DNA from: Gammaproteobacteria bacterium
Lineage (GTDB): Bacteria; Pseudomonadota; Gammaproteobacteria; Pseudomonadales; Azotimanducaceae_A
Assembly: GCA_012960755.1 (NCBI GenBank)
Contig: DUAT01000144.1
Location: forward strand, 1 to 64,000
Reading direction: 5' to 3'
DNA: 64,000 nt
Shown: positions 8,901 through 17,773 of the stretch, in pieces
Position numbering within the stretch: position 1 is the stretch's first letter
Layout: the number at the start of each line of letters is the position of its first letter
Notes under the pieces: generated by a model
Told to the model about the DNA's origin: nothing
The model's database searches: none
Seen by the model: only the letters and a program-made list of their open reading frames with translations
Program-made: the position numbers and the translations under genes

Positions 8901-10764
8901 TGCTCAGTCTGTTGGCAGGAACATTTGGCATCTTGCCAATCACACTGGAAGCATTGGGTGATGATGCAATCTCAGCATCAAGATCAATGGTTGATGCTGC
9001 CGGGTCCAGGTCCTGTATTCGCCAGCGCAAGCCATAACGGCACACTTCACTGTCGGTTTGCATGCCGATAAATATCCCGGTCCGACTGCTTTCAATCTGT
9101 TCTATCCCCGTTTGCACTTCAGGCAAAAGATCTAGCAAAATCAATTGCTGGCCCAGCGCTTCTTTCAGATCGTTGGGAGGAAATGCAAGGTTTTTGGCGT
9201 TGAGCGAAATATGATTACTATCCAGCGATTCACCGGGGTCACTTTCTGTTGTACTGCTACTGTTATGAATCTCATCAAATAGCCCCCGACCAAAATCGTC
9301 TGCATTCGAAACCTGGTCCGTCCGCACTGCAAGTTTAACGATCGCAAACTGTGTTGCGCCTCTGTTCTCGGCAAGATTGTCGGCAAGCCCTGCTTCCTGG
9401 TCTGGTACATGAATTTTGTCATCCTCTTCCTGTACCAGCAGATGCGCATTGTTACCACCAAAACCAAAACTGCTAATCCCCGCCAGACGCGGCCCATCGC
9501 TCGACCATTGGGTATTGGATTCCGGTACCGAAAACCCGCTGCTGGCCACCGACGCCAGATTTGGCGTTGCATTAGGCGTCCCTGGGATCGTCTTGTGTTC
9601 AAAAGCCAACAGGATCTTTAGCAGTCCCGCGACACCCGAGACGGTAATAAGGTGTCCAAGGTTACCCTTCAGTGATCCTAGTGGCAGGTTGCTGGCGTCA
9701 GTAAAGACAGCGCTCAGACTGGTTATTTCGGTAGAATCGCCTGCCTCGGTGCCCGTTGCATGACACTCTATAAACTGAACCTCGGCAGGATCGATATCAG
9801 CCAGTTGGTACGCCTGTTTGATACAGGCAACCTGACCTTCAGTTGACGGAGATAGAAATCCTCCACTGCGGCCATCGTTTGAGAGCCCTATACCGCGAAT
9901 AACACCATAAATTTTGTCGCCGTCTGCACGGGCATCCTCAAGCCGTTTAAGTGCGACAAACGCCGCGCCATCTGATGGCACCAGGCCATCTGCAGTTTCA
10001 CTGAAAGGTTGGCTTTTACCGGACTTGCTCAGGGCGTTCAGCGCGCAGAAGCCCATATGGATAAAAAGGGGATCCGCCGCATTTACCCCACCGGCCAACA
10101 TAACGTCCGCCTTTCTACTTTGCAGACGATCACAGGCAACTTTGATTGCGTACAAGCCAGAGGCACAGGCCGCATCCAGTGCCATCGTATCGCCGCCAAG
10201 ACCCAGGCCCTGAGCAACAAGCATGGCGGGCAAGCCGGACATAAAACGATTCTCGGCAGCAACGTCTACTTCTATTTCGACATCACTCCCGGGGCCACCT
10301 TTACCGCGCATTTGTTCCATCCAGACTTCTTCAGCGAAGCGGCTGTGGGATCTTGTTGGGTAGGAAAGGTTCCCCATGATCACACCCGCGGTGTTCAGGT
10401 CAGCCGACGATGAAAGCCCCGCCAATGCCTGCCGCGCAGCTTCCATTGACCAGAGAAAGACCGGGTCGAGCTTCTTCATCAGGCTCGGGTCAATTCTGAA
10501 CTGCGTGGCATCAAAGTGGTCTTCAAAACCCCGTACATAACCACCATGGTTCGACCACATTTTATCAAGCTGATAGACGCCAGCCTGATCTGACAGCAAT
10601 CGTTGCTGGTCGACATGCCAGTCATCTTCTGACGCTGAACTGGTTTCCACCCGCCCCTGTTCGATAATTCGCCATAGCTCATCAACGGACTGGCATCCAG
10701 GCAAAATGCAACCGCGACCAACAATGGCAATCGGCTGAAATCGGTTTTTCTGGTTAACTGACAT
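2989..10764 (-). CDS. pfaC: PUFA-synthase subunit PfaC/Pfa3-like: KS-CLF-AT-(DH)4 hotdogs-AGPAT
   Basis: 2591 aa multidomain megasynthase. Domains seen: KS at about 8-460 with active-site Cys200 (DAACASG); a chain-length-factor KS at about 500-800 lacking the Cys; an acyltransferase at about 890-1215 with Ser975 in GLSSG; a Lys- and Pro/Ala-rich linker with a Gln-rich helix (about 1367-1405); four FabA-like hotdog folds in two pairs, with catalytic-type His in the second (GHFKNDPCMPG, His1762) and fourth (AHFFQDPVQPG, His2155) and a degenerate third; and a C-terminal AGPAT-like domain (about 2290-2500) with NHQVGVE (His2330) and VDGTR. An AT here explains the missing pfaB. KS-CLF-AT-DH-AGPAT matches the terrestrial-myxobacterial Pfa3 layout. 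It starts 48 bp after the pfaA-like gene. A 15-bp repeat codes the APGAA linker at 6384-6428. Confidence 0.92.
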   Translation of the reverse strand: MSVNQKNRFQPIAIVGRGCILPGCQSVDELWRIIEQGRVETSSASEDDWHVDQQRLLSDQAGVYQLDKMWSNHGGYVRGFEDHFDATQFRIDPSLMKKLDPVFLWSMEAARQALAGLSSSADLNTAGVIMGNLSYPTRSHSRFAEEVWMEQMRGKGGPGSDVEIEVDVAAENRFMSGLPAMLVAQGLGLGGDTMALDAACASGLYAIKVACDRLQSRKADVMLAGGVNAADPLFIHMGFCALNALSKSGKSQPFSETADGLVPSDGAAFVALKRLEDARADGDKIYGVIRGIGLSNDGRSGGFLSPSTEGQVACIKQAYQLADIDPAEVQFIECHATGTEAGDSTEITSLSAVFTDASNLPLGSLKGNLGHLITVSGVAGLLKILLAFEHKTIPGTPNATPNLASVASSGFSVPESNTQWSSDGPRLAGISSFGFGGNNAHLLVQEEDDKIHVPDQEAGLADNLAENRGATQFAIVKLAVRTDQVSNADDFGRGLFDEIHNSSSTTESDPGESLDSNHISLNAKNLAFPPNDLKEALGQQLILLDLLPEVQTGIEQIESSRTGIFIGMQTDSEVCRYGLRWRIQDLDPAASTIDLDAEIASSPNASSVIGKMPNVPANRLSNQLNITGPGFTVSREELSGDAALELAMTAIGRGELDAAIVGAVELGNEKVHEVAIAKIAPPGMAPDASAANDAAVLMVVKSVDQALADGDEILAIIEPGNESAPTEVAVTNVDTRAGAHAAAGLLNLAAGIQRVRAGQNSTSDRSSGIKPEPVVVHNQSVFGESSTWCLTSSHSGSRAFAARDQPQMEVYAAPDRETLVANIKVGTMADSVTGGGPCRAALVGASEKFVKLRQRAIQSILASDASENLNAWSLDGISFSESPIQGELASVFTGAASAYPGMGKDLFFGLPGISGQLADEIPESAGAMVAAFDPADERHREPSFQLAGSSYLSQLHARISRDLLGLKPDVAMGLSSGETNSMFAFGAWQDMDSLLQDIDATELYRSALARDFTSVRDTWGLTENEIVDWENYRVLAPVEDVRLAVDAEKYVYLTIVQSDRDCVIGGKRGACDSVLARLGNPETLPLGHDLAVHCAAVEPFESTWRRIHTRETRTPENIRFYSNYLDGVYILTKSRVADALTGQALQTIDFPRIVNMAWSDGVRIFVEHGPRNSLTGAIGEILGDKPHLAVALDHSAVPSMTQLYRATASLWCAGVGIDLSNINLRQPASADSVEPMIRFALRLPAVRAQAAMLAITEEQVAIDTNVYCPPDVTAGPAAGRLIPLPPALAYSIDVPAAPPFLSVNEPASKKHSTKGQLTKEYSTIEHATKKPTEKGTIKKAKLKTVPVPLRSNGQKTAAAINATGAVSEHQLLIDAHQRMLQAHQAFLSAQMEGQRNFAETMARMQTVLLGGASSPLPSVEPPTLISREPVVTGQLPGNTAAKIDPGTAVPGAAAPGAAAPVEVAELIEELNAELPGPSFSRQQVEVLAGGKISSVFGSLFEQQDHYDVQVRMPEPPLLLCDRVMGIEGEAGSMATGTVWTETDVHQDSWYLHRGRMPPGIFIESGQADLLLISWLGIDFHNKGERAYRLLGCELVFHGELPQPGDTLKYEIKVDGHAQQGDVRLFFFHYDCHINGELRISVRNGQAGFFTKEELAESAGVLWDAASADFTPGIVVPEPIVDCRKTSFSRAEVAAYLDGDLQSCFGDEFARAHTHTRTPGSPQGQGNFLGEVTEFDPTGGPAGRGYLRIVEDIHKDDWFFDGHFKNDPCMPGTLMADACLQAMAFYMSARGHSLYRDGWRFQPVRGTNYKFICRGQALPTSDQLVYEIFIDEEIIDDQPRLFAHVLCTIDGRKAFLCERLGLQLVPDWPLSSMPELLAPIADDRPLAYIDDFPLDYRSLISCAWGKPSTAFGSGFAHYDGPLRSPRLPGPPYHFMTRIVALEGDMASMQKGGQVDAVYDISADAWYFNANASRTMPYCVLMEIALQPCGWLASYTLGRDYANSDLLFRNLDGTAVQHREVKPGDGSLKTSAHLTSISQIGELIIESFEVVCTIDDEPVFTMKTVFGFFPPDAMANQKGLTISDHEQIIFDQSSNELIKFEDKPALYFGHPTAHLPDSKLLMLDRITFLATDGGQASLGSIRGEKDVDLTEWFFKAHFFQDPVQPGSLGIEAMLQLIQALMLSQGLHEGFSKPRFEPILVAEETEWHYRGQITPDKKLITVDFQCTERVVEDGNCWIVGEARLWGDGLKIYHAPKIGLRIIEDNIKGTARLGSQFDWRGVRDYWVEQSAGEHHLVHDLGASLIHKFVHNLILRDPDEFQVRKGQPAIYLANHQVGVESFLFLGMIAAMTGIPAEAIAKKEHRDSWLGQISLLTETELKEQSTTRMLFFDRDDQGDMLRILDDFGQTVAQQPRSLLVHVDGTRATRAGQPIKTVSSVLIDLAVNHNIPIIPVRFAGGLPIQPSNERLEFPVGFGSQDYYIGSVIEPVELETLPYVDRAKYVVAAINNLGPGLDDDQPLSADPGFAELVENQPDDRSDTQRVLWAALQTLPEVGARMQRLIDRLNSGSVPGVKESGLPTPAEKILAKLIGKHFGK

Positions 10765-10812
10765 ATCGACGGACTTGTATTTTGTAGCTTGTTCCTGTGC
10801 TGAAATAGAAGA

Positions 10813-13800
10813 TCAAGGTCTCTGGGTACCCGATGCTTTGGCCAGTAGAACGTGAATATTGACGTCTTCCATGGTCGCAATAATCTGCTTTTCAACATTG
10901 GTAAACACGATCGACCAGGTTGCCATCAGATTGGTAGCCTTTTTCAGCATCAGTTCACAGGTCACGGGACCACCAGGCTTCGAGCCTTGATGATGCCATT
11001 GCATCTGGCCCAATTTGGTCGGTAAAGAAGCCAGACCGGATCGTTTCCTTTCCCACAGAAGCGCAAGCTGCAAGCCACCATCCAACATCGCAACACGCCA
11101 CCGTGCCAGGTCCGACTCATCCGGCATTTGCAGTAAGGCGCGACAACCCGCTTCCGAAACCCCTAACAACTGGTTCACGACCTGTAGTTTTTCACCGTGA
11201 AACAAAAGCTCCTTGTAAATATGTTTCGGCGTCCATTCCCACCTATCAAGCTCAAGCACGGCAGTTTCAGGTTCTGTTGTTTCTTTATGTTTGCTTTCAA
11301 CGCCAATGTCATTGCTCAACTGAAGACTCATTTGATAGTGGGTATTTCCCTCCAAATCTGTTACTGCCATACTCAGAAACTCACCGTTTCTTTCACAAAC
11401 TACATTCAACCAGTCGCCTTCAGTCTCAAACGCCCGCAATTCGATACCCTTGACCACGCTCAGATCATGTACGCGCACCACATTCAGTGACGGGTTCAAC
11501 GCTGCTGCAAGAGACAGGCCCCACTCATTGACCAGAGCCAGGGGTACGACCGGCTTACCCTGGATAAGGTGACTCGAGATCTGCGGGTGTTGAGAGACGT
11601 GGACCCGAATGGACATCTGCCTGATACGTGTACTTTTGTTGCCAGTGCCATTACCTGAATCTGCATGTTCGCCATCCAGGCCGCCACCATAGACAATCTC
11701 CACGCAATCACCGTTTCGTCCTTCAATCTCGTCGGCAAAAAGAGCAGCACCGTCCTCAAGCGGAATAAGCTCTATGCCCTGGGCACGAAAATGTCCGGCC
11801 AAACCAGGATCCACCATCCCTCCTGCCCATGGACCCCAACCAATAGATCGGGCTGTAAAGCCCTCACCGCGCACGGACTGTTCCGACTGGCTGACCCGGT
11901 TAAGAATTTCGTTCGCAATCGCATAGTCCACCTGCCCAGTGTTACCTGTTCTGGCAGCGACTGATGAGAAACAAACCAGGTGGGTTAATGGATCTGATCT
12001 GGTGGCATCTAACAGATTAAGTAATCCGTGTACCTTGGTGTTGAATACAGATTTAAACTGCTCATCGGATTTCTTGTGGATTTCCTTGTCTGCAAGTACA
12101 CCCGCAGCATGAACAATGACGTTGATAGGCCCCAATTCATCGCGTGCCTTAACGATAGAGGCTTTCGTACTGTCTGCATCGGAAATATCGGTTGGGAGAT
12201 ACATGACGGTAGATCCCGTCGTCGTCAACCGCGCAAGATTTGCGCGTACCTCTCGCATATTGAGGATGTTGCTCACTTCCCGGTTAAGTTCAATCGGCGT
12301 AACTTTATGACCCGCTTGTGTATGTTGAGCAAGCAGTGCCTTTTTTAATTCTGCATCCGTCGCAAAGTCGGCTAACCCTGCAGACTCTTCCGTCAATGGG
12401 GTTCTACCCAGGATTGCCAGCTTCGCTGGTCGGCGATCAAGTAACTCCTGCAAACAGGCAGCCGTAACACCCCGCGCACCACCACTGACTACGATGACAC
12501 AGTCATCGGGTAACTCCACTGCTTCAGTCGGCGTGTTATTCGGGCTTGCTACCAGTGTTATTCTCTGGCCGTCAGATCGCAGCCCCACTTCCAGCTCTGG
12601 ACCACCTGCTATTAATTCGGCAAACAGTTCCTGTGCGACCCGTTCAACAGACATATCCGCGCCCTGTACATCGATGGCCTTAACTGCAACCTCCGGCCAT
12701 TCACGTGATGCTGTTTTCGCAAGTGCGGCAATGCCTGCAGACCATGCGCTTGTGCCTGACGAAGGCGCTGTTCCGGCTGACAAACCAAACTCACCACCGG
12801 TTGCCTGAACCGTCACCAACAAGTGACCACTGTCCAACATGCAAGCTGCACATCGACGCACCTGTTCAAATGCTTCGACGTTCAAGTTTACCTGTTCTTC
12901 TACGGTCGCCTTGTCAATAGCGTTTAATCCTGTCAAGAGTACCAGCCACTTCGCATCCTCCGGCGCCACATCAACAACCTCGCTGACAACGCCAGCACTG
13001 GCCAACAAGCCGGACAACTGCTCGGCGACACCTGTACGGTCACCAACCAGATAGAGGGGCGCTGCATTCTCAATATTGCCAATGGCAATACCTGTCGCGG
13101 TACGAGATTCAGTCCTGACTTCAAATCGCGTCATTTCTGCCAGTTCTGCTGAAGCCTGCTCAGCTGCCACGGTCTGGCTCGCTGAAGTCGATGTTGAAGT
13201 TGACGATGCAGACGATTTTGAAATGATGCCGCCCGAAACAAAATCAATAATCTCGCCCAGCGTGTTGAGCTCCGCCAGTTCGGCGGTATCCATTTCACCG
13301 ACATGGGGAATTTGTTCCTGTAGCGAAGAGAGAATTTCAACTCGCTTGATAGAGTCAATTCCAAGCCCTGATTCCAGTTCCATATCCAGGGAGAGCATTT
13401 CTTTGGGATAGCCCGTCTTCTCGGCAACCACGGCTAGTAACATCGATTCAAAATCAATCTGTGACGTGGCATCTGTAGACGGAGTTTCATTGGACACGGT
13501 GGCTGGTGCTGACGCACTGGCCAGCTCGATAATCTCACCCAGGGTATTAAGTTCCGCAAGTTCGGCAGTATCCATTTCACCCAGATGCGGCAATTGCTCC
13601 TGCAAGGATGAGAGGATTTCTACACGCTTGATGGAATCAATACCCAAACCCGATTCAAGCTCCATATCCAGGGTCAGCATTTCCTTCGGGTACCCGGTTT
13701 TCTCCGCGACCACGTCCAACAGCATCGACTCGAAGTCCTGTGTCGTCACTGTGGATGTAGCTGTAGAAGTAGCCGTTACCTCGACGGGCGCTGACGATAC

Positions 13801-16800
13801 TGGCCCGGCTGATGCGCTGGCCAGTTCAATGATTTCGCCAAGAGTATTAAGTTCTGCAAGTTCCGCAGTATCCATTTCGCCCAGGGAAGGCAGTTGTTCC
13901 TGCAGGGTAGAGAGGATTTCTACGCGTTTAATGGAGTCAATGCCCAGGCCAGACTCCAGTTCCATATCCAGGGTCAGCATTTCTTTTGGATAACCCGTTT
14001 TCTCTGCTACGACATCCAGCAGCATCGATTCGAAATCCAGATCTGTCGTGTTTGCGCGCCCTATAACCGGATTTGCAGCCGGAGTAGTTGTTGAAGGCAC
14101 GGTCGGACCGGAAGCCGCTGCGAATTCAATGATTTCCCCGAGGGTGTTGAGTTCCGCTAGTTCAGCGGTATCGAGTTCACCCAGATGAGGCATTTCTTCC
14201 TGCAGGGTAGACAGTATTTCAACCCGCTTAATCGAATCAATGCCCAGGCCTGACTCAAGTTCCATATCAAGGGTGAGCATTTCCTGTGGATAGCCAGTCT
14301 TCTCGGCGACAATATCCAATAACATCCTCTCAAAATCCAACGTTTCGAACGCCGGTTCAACGGCCTGAGCCTGCACTGAAGTCTGAGCAACAGCAGGCAC
14401 TTCGATGCCGGGCCGGGCAACGGGCGCAGCAACCTGGGCTGTCAATGGCGCTTGCATTTCAGCAGAGACTGGCGTGCCACCTAACTGTGAAAATGCAACT
14501 TCACTTGCTCTTAAAAATGACTGATGAGCGTCCCCAAGGGTTTGTTGGAACGACATCTGCGCCTGCAGCGTCTGCTCCTGCAAGCTCTGGAATGCCGCAA
14601 CCCAGTTTGCATCCCTCACTGGTAATGACGTCGGTGCCACCGTTGCAGCTAATGTCGGTTGTTGTGACACAGCAGCTGGAGAAGCCGTCTCTGGCAGATT
14701 ACTAGTGGCAGGTGCAACGACATTGGCAGGTGCAACGACATTGGCAGGTGCAACGACATTGGCAGGTGCAACGACATTGGCAGGTGCAACGACATCAGTA
14801 GGTGCAACATGTATCTCAGATACCAGTGCAACCTCAGGATTAGGCGCTGGTAAACCGGCAGAGCCATTTTCTGGCGGATAAGGCTTACCGTGATTGGCGC
14901 CGCTCAGTTTAATAGTGACCGGTGATCGGTCTATGGATTCAGGCAAGGCTTCTGCTTCTGCAAAATCCTGCCAAAGCGCATGGTAATTCAACGCTACGCC
15001 TTCAACGGACAGGCTTCCCAGGGAATTCCAGAATGCTGCTCGACCATCCAGTTTACGATTATCGAGCGAAACGACAGAAAACTCCCTGCCTTTAAGACAA
15101 TCCTTAACCATACCTGCAAGCAGAGAACTGGGACCAACCTCGACGAACAACCGAATACCATCGTCGTGCATCTGTTCAATCGATTCCTGAAAACGCACCG
15201 GGTTCGCCAACTGCCACGCCAATGTTTTTCGGATCTCGCCCAGCTTGTTGCTGTAAGGTGTTGCCGTCGTATTCGAATAAACAGGTACCCTGGGTTTGCT
15301 GATTTTGATATCCGCAAGAAACTCGTGGAAAGGTTCGGCACTGGGGCTGACGATATCTGTGTGAAATGCGGTGGCCACAGTGAGTCGTCGAAATGTTGCA
15401 CCGACTTTGCCGAGTTCCTGTTCTGCCTTCTCAATTTCCGCCGTTTCACCCGCAATAACCACCTGACTCGGGCTGTTAATGTTGGCGATAACAACCTTGC
15501 AGTCCCACTGGTCCAGGTATCCCTGGACTTCATCCCGACCCGCCCGGACTGCAGTCATCGATCCGGGGATGGAGGCTGCCTGTTTCATGAGTTCGCCGCG
15601 GCGACGAGAAACAGCCAGAAAACTCTCCTGGGATGTCAGGGCACCCGCAGCGTAGAGTGCAGTCACCTCACCATAACTGTGCCCCGCAACTGCATCGGGT
15701 TTGACTTCAAGTGTCTGCAACAAATTAAGCAATGAAGCACTGACACAGCCAATGGCTGGTTGTGCCCAGTGCGTGCTCGTTAGCAGTTCGCTCTGTTGAT
15801 CCCGGTCAGCATCAGAAAATACGGGTATCGGGTACACAACCTGGTCCAGTCGGTATTCGCTATCGATGTCCACGGTACTGGCGATATCCCAGGCAGCACG
15901 CGCCTGATCGAATTCGCAGGCGATGTCAGCACCCATGTTGACATATTGACTGCCTTGCCCGGGGAATAAAAAGCCTATTTTTGGTTGCACATTATCCTTG
16001 TTATCCACGCCACCCATGCCGTAGTGAATTTTATTCGGCATTGAAAATGGTTCATCTGGCTGGGCAGTAATTTTAAGTGCTGCCTGCTCAATTTGAGTAA
16101 CAGCAGACTGGCCGTCTTCCGCAATGATTGCCAGACGACATGGTTTTGCTGCAACAAATTCTTTTTGTAGTCGCGCCGCCAGTGTAGCTATTGAACAATT
16201 TCCGAGTTGTTCTGCGAGTAGTTTTGTTTGACTAACCAGATCCTTGGCAGTATCCGCGGAAAATAATAATAGCTCTACCGGTGATGCATGATATCGTCCA
16301 CGGGTTCCACTGGTTGATACATGTTCTTCCAGGGCGACGTGAAAATTGCTGCCACCAAATCCAAATGAACTGACGGAGGCTTTCCTGGTGGATTTAGGAT
16401 CGTGAATCCAGGGCCGTGTTTCGGTACTGAGGTAGAAAGGGCTCTCGTCAATTTTGAGCGCAGGGTTTGGTTCCGAGACTTTAATGGTCGGTGGCAGGAC
16501 CTTGTGATGAAGCGCCATGACAACCTTAAACAGGGACGCTGAGCCTGCCGCAGACTTGGTATGACCTATCTGCGACTTCACACTACCCAGGGCGCACCAC
16601 TGCTTTTTACCTTCGGACCCTTCGATTGCATTCTCATAGGCAGCTTCAAAGGCATACTGCAAACCACCAAACTCGGCCGCATCGCCAGCCTTTGTTGCAG
16701 TACCGTGGGCCTCGATCAGTTCAACCTCATCCACATCGTAATCCGTCATGTCATAAGCACGACGAATCGCCAGTGCCTGCCCTCTGGACTCCGGTGCGTA

Positions 16801-17742
16801 GATACTGCCGGACTTGCCATCAGATGAAGAGCCGACACCGCGAATTACAGCATAAATTCTATCACCGTCGCGTTCTGCATCTTCCAGTCGGCGCAGGGCT
16901 ACCATACCAATACCTTCACCCAGCATGGTGCCATCAGCATCTGCGGAGAAGGGGCGGCAATCACCTGTCGGTGACAAAGCGGGTGTCTGGCTGAAACACA
17001 TATACATGAAGGTATCGTTTAATGCGTCCACACCCCCTGTTATGACAAGATTTGAATCCCCTGCCTGTAACTCCCGGATCGCCATTGAAACGGCGCCGAG
17101 GCTGCTGGCGCAGGCTGCATCAACCACGCAGTTGGTGCCACCCAGATCCAGCCTGTTTGCGATTCGACCCGCAACAACATTGCCCAACAATCCCGGAAAG
17201 GTGCTCTCATCCCACTCGGGATAGGTCGCCTCAATACCGTCGCAAACCTCAACAACCTTACTTTCAGGGATACCCGCATCACGCAGTGCCTTAATCCAGT
17301 GCGGTCTTTGGATACGCGAGGCCATCTGGCCAACCATCTCGGTCGCCGAAGCAACACCCAGAATGACACTAATGTCTGATTTATCGACCTTGCCAAACTG
17401 AACACTGTTTGCGTCTTCCAGAACTTTTGCAGCCACGATCAGGCCCAGCAGTTGGGCTGAATCCGTGGTCGACAATTGCTTTGGAGGCATACCGAATTGC
17501 ATGGGATCAAAATCTACTTTTGGCAAAAACGCACCACGGTTACCGTAGATCTTGCCATTCTTCCCAGGTTGTGGATCGTAATAATCATCGATCAACCAGT
17601 GATCTTCCGGCACATCTGACATAAAGTCTTCACTCGCCAGTATGTTGCGCCAGAAGGATTGGCCGCCGATTGAACCGGGAAACAATCCACTCGCGCCAAC
17701 GACGGCGATGGGACTAAATTTAGCTTTTTGTTGCTTGGTCAT
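10813..17742 (-). CDS. pfaA: PUFA-synthase subunit PfaA/Pfa2-like: KS-MAT-4xACP-KR-DH
   Basis: 2309 aa iterative PKS/FAS. KS at about 8-470 with Cys211 (DAACASS), His346 (EAHGTAT) and a GHTKSAAG His; malonyl-CoA transferase at about 595-880 with Ser689 in GHSYGE; an Ala/Pro/Val linker (VVAPAN repeats) and Gln-rich helix; four tandem ACPs whose phosphopantetheine serines, in GLGIDSIKRVEI, are residues 1170, 1270, 1370 and 1464; a ketoreductase at about 1745-1960 (GGARGVT, Tyr1940); and a C-terminal dehydratase-like domain from about 2040 with an intact HxxxGxxxxP motif (His2058). It loads malonyl units and carries the growing chain for reduction and for dehydration with the PfaC-like partner. 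It starts 31 bp after the enoyl reductase gene. Confidence 0.95.
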   Translation of the reverse strand: MTKQQKAKFSPIAVVGASGLFPGSIGGQSFWRNILASEDFMSDVPEDHWLIDDYYDPQPGKNGKIYGNRGAFLPKVDFDPMQFGMPPKQLSTTDSAQLLGLIVAAKVLEDANSVQFGKVDKSDISVILGVASATEMVGQMASRIQRPHWIKALRDAGIPESKVVEVCDGIEATYPEWDESTFPGLLGNVVAGRIANRLDLGGTNCVVDAACASSLGAVSMAIRELQAGDSNLVITGGVDALNDTFMYMCFSQTPALSPTGDCRPFSADADGTMLGEGIGMVALRRLEDAERDGDRIYAVIRGVGSSSDGKSGSIYAPESRGQALAIRRAYDMTDYDVDEVELIEAHGTATKAGDAAEFGGLQYAFEAAYENAIEGSEGKKQWCALGSVKSQIGHTKSAAGSASLFKVVMALHHKVLPPTIKVSEPNPALKIDESPFYLSTETRPWIHDPKSTRKASVSSFGFGGSNFHVALEEHVSTSGTRGRYHASPVELLLFSADTAKDLVSQTKLLAEQLGNCSIATLAARLQKEFVAAKPCRLAIIAEDGQSAVTQIEQAALKITAQPDEPFSMPNKIHYGMGGVDNKDNVQPKIGFLFPGQGSQYVNMGADIACEFDQARAAWDIASTVDIDSEYRLDQVVYPIPVFSDADRDQQSELLTSTHWAQPAIGCVSASLLNLLQTLEVKPDAVAGHSYGEVTALYAAGALTSQESFLAVSRRRGELMKQAASIPGSMTAVRAGRDEVQGYLDQWDCKVVIANINSPSQVVIAGETAEIEKAEQELGKVGATFRRLTVATAFHTDIVSPSAEPFHEFLADIKISKPRVPVYSNTTATPYSNKLGEIRKTLAWQLANPVRFQESIEQMHDDGIRLFVEVGPSSLLAGMVKDCLKGREFSVVSLDNRKLDGRAAFWNSLGSLSVEGVALNYHALWQDFAEAEALPESIDRSPVTIKLSGANHGKPYPPENGSAGLPAPNPEVALVSEIHVAPTDVVAPANVVAPANVVAPANVVAPANVVAPATSNLPETASPAAVSQQPTLAATVAPTSLPVRDANWVAAFQSLQEQTLQAQMSFQQTLGDAHQSFLRASEVAFSQLGGTPVSAEMQAPLTAQVAAPVARPGIEVPAVAQTSVQAQAVEPAFETLDFERMLLDIVAEKTGYPQEMLTLDMELESGLGIDSIKRVEILSTLQEEMPHLGELDTAELAELNTLGEIIEFAAASGPTVPSTTTPAANPVIGRANTTDLDFESMLLDVVAEKTGYPKEMLTLDMELESGLGIDSIKRVEILSTLQEQLPSLGEMDTAELAELNTLGEIIELASASAGPVSSAPVEVTATSTATSTVTTQDFESMLLDVVAEKTGYPKEMLTLDMELESGLGIDSIKRVEILSSLQEQLPHLGEMDTAELAELNTLGEIIELASASAPATVSNETPSTDATSQIDFESMLLAVVAEKTGYPKEMLSLDMELESGLGIDSIKRVEILSSLQEQIPHVGEMDTAELAELNTLGEIIDFVSGGIISKSSASSTSTSTSASQTVAAEQASAELAEMTRFEVRTESRTATGIAIGNIENAAPLYLVGDRTGVAEQLSGLLASAGVVSEVVDVAPEDAKWLVLLTGLNAIDKATVEEQVNLNVEAFEQVRRCAACMLDSGHLLVTVQATGGEFGLSAGTAPSSGTSAWSAGIAALAKTASREWPEVAVKAIDVQGADMSVERVAQELFAELIAGGPELEVGLRSDGQRITLVASPNNTPTEAVELPDDCVIVVSGGARGVTAACLQELLDRRPAKLAILGRTPLTEESAGLADFATDAELKKALLAQHTQAGHKVTPIELNREVSNILNMREVRANLARLTTTGSTVMYLPTDISDADSTKASIVKARDELGPINVIVHAAGVLADKEIHKKSDEQFKSVFNTKVHGLLNLLDATRSDPLTHLVCFSSVAARTGNTGQVDYAIANEILNRVSQSEQSVRGEGFTARSIGWGPWAGGMVDPGLAGHFRAQGIELIPLEDGAALFADEIEGRNGDCVEIVYGGGLDGEHADSGNGTGNKSTRIRQMSIRVHVSQHPQISSHLIQGKPVVPLALVNEWGLSLAAALNPSLNVVRVHDLSVVKGIELRAFETEGDWLNVVCERNGEFLSMAVTDLEGNTHYQMSLQLSNDIGVESKHKETTEPETAVLELDRWEWTPKHIYKELLFHGEKLQVVNQLLGVSEAGCRALLQMPDESDLARWRVAMLDGGLQLALLWERKRSGLASLPTKLGQMQWHHQGSKPGGPVTCELMLKKATNLMATWSIVFTNVEKQIIATMEDVNIHVLLAKASGTQRP
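13240..14345 (-). repeat. Four tandem ACP-coding repeats (300/300/282-bp period)
   Basis: Serine codons of consecutive ACPs lie at 14235, 13935, 13635 and 13353, giving exact 300-, 300- and 282-bp spacing. The encoded modules differ at only a handful of positions, mostly in the linkers, so the DNA is a long near-identical tandem repeat inside the pfaA-like gene and is a likely site for recombination and for assembly error. Confidence 0.9.
14707..14796 (-). repeat. 18-bp x5 in-frame tandem repeat in the MAT-ACP linker
   Basis: Five consecutive copies of GGCAGGTGCAACGACATT (plus strand; last copy ends C) code for repeated N-V-V-A-P-A in the flexible linker before the ACP array. The copies are virtually identical, implying recent slippage expansion. 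Linker length rather than catalysis would vary with copy number. Confidence 0.9.
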
Positions 17743-17773
17743 AAATTGTTGCTCTAGCCTCGGCGCAGAGTAC

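Noticed and set aside
13466..13993. Long plus-strand ORF (175 aa) with repeated segments opposite the ACP array
   Set aside because: It is the antisense reading of tandem ACP repeats; repetition and openness come from the real gene on the other strand.
13240..14800. CRISPR-like regular repeats
   Set aside because: The 300-bp periodicity is tandem ACP domains and the 18-bp repeats are contiguous with no spacers, both inside one coding frame.
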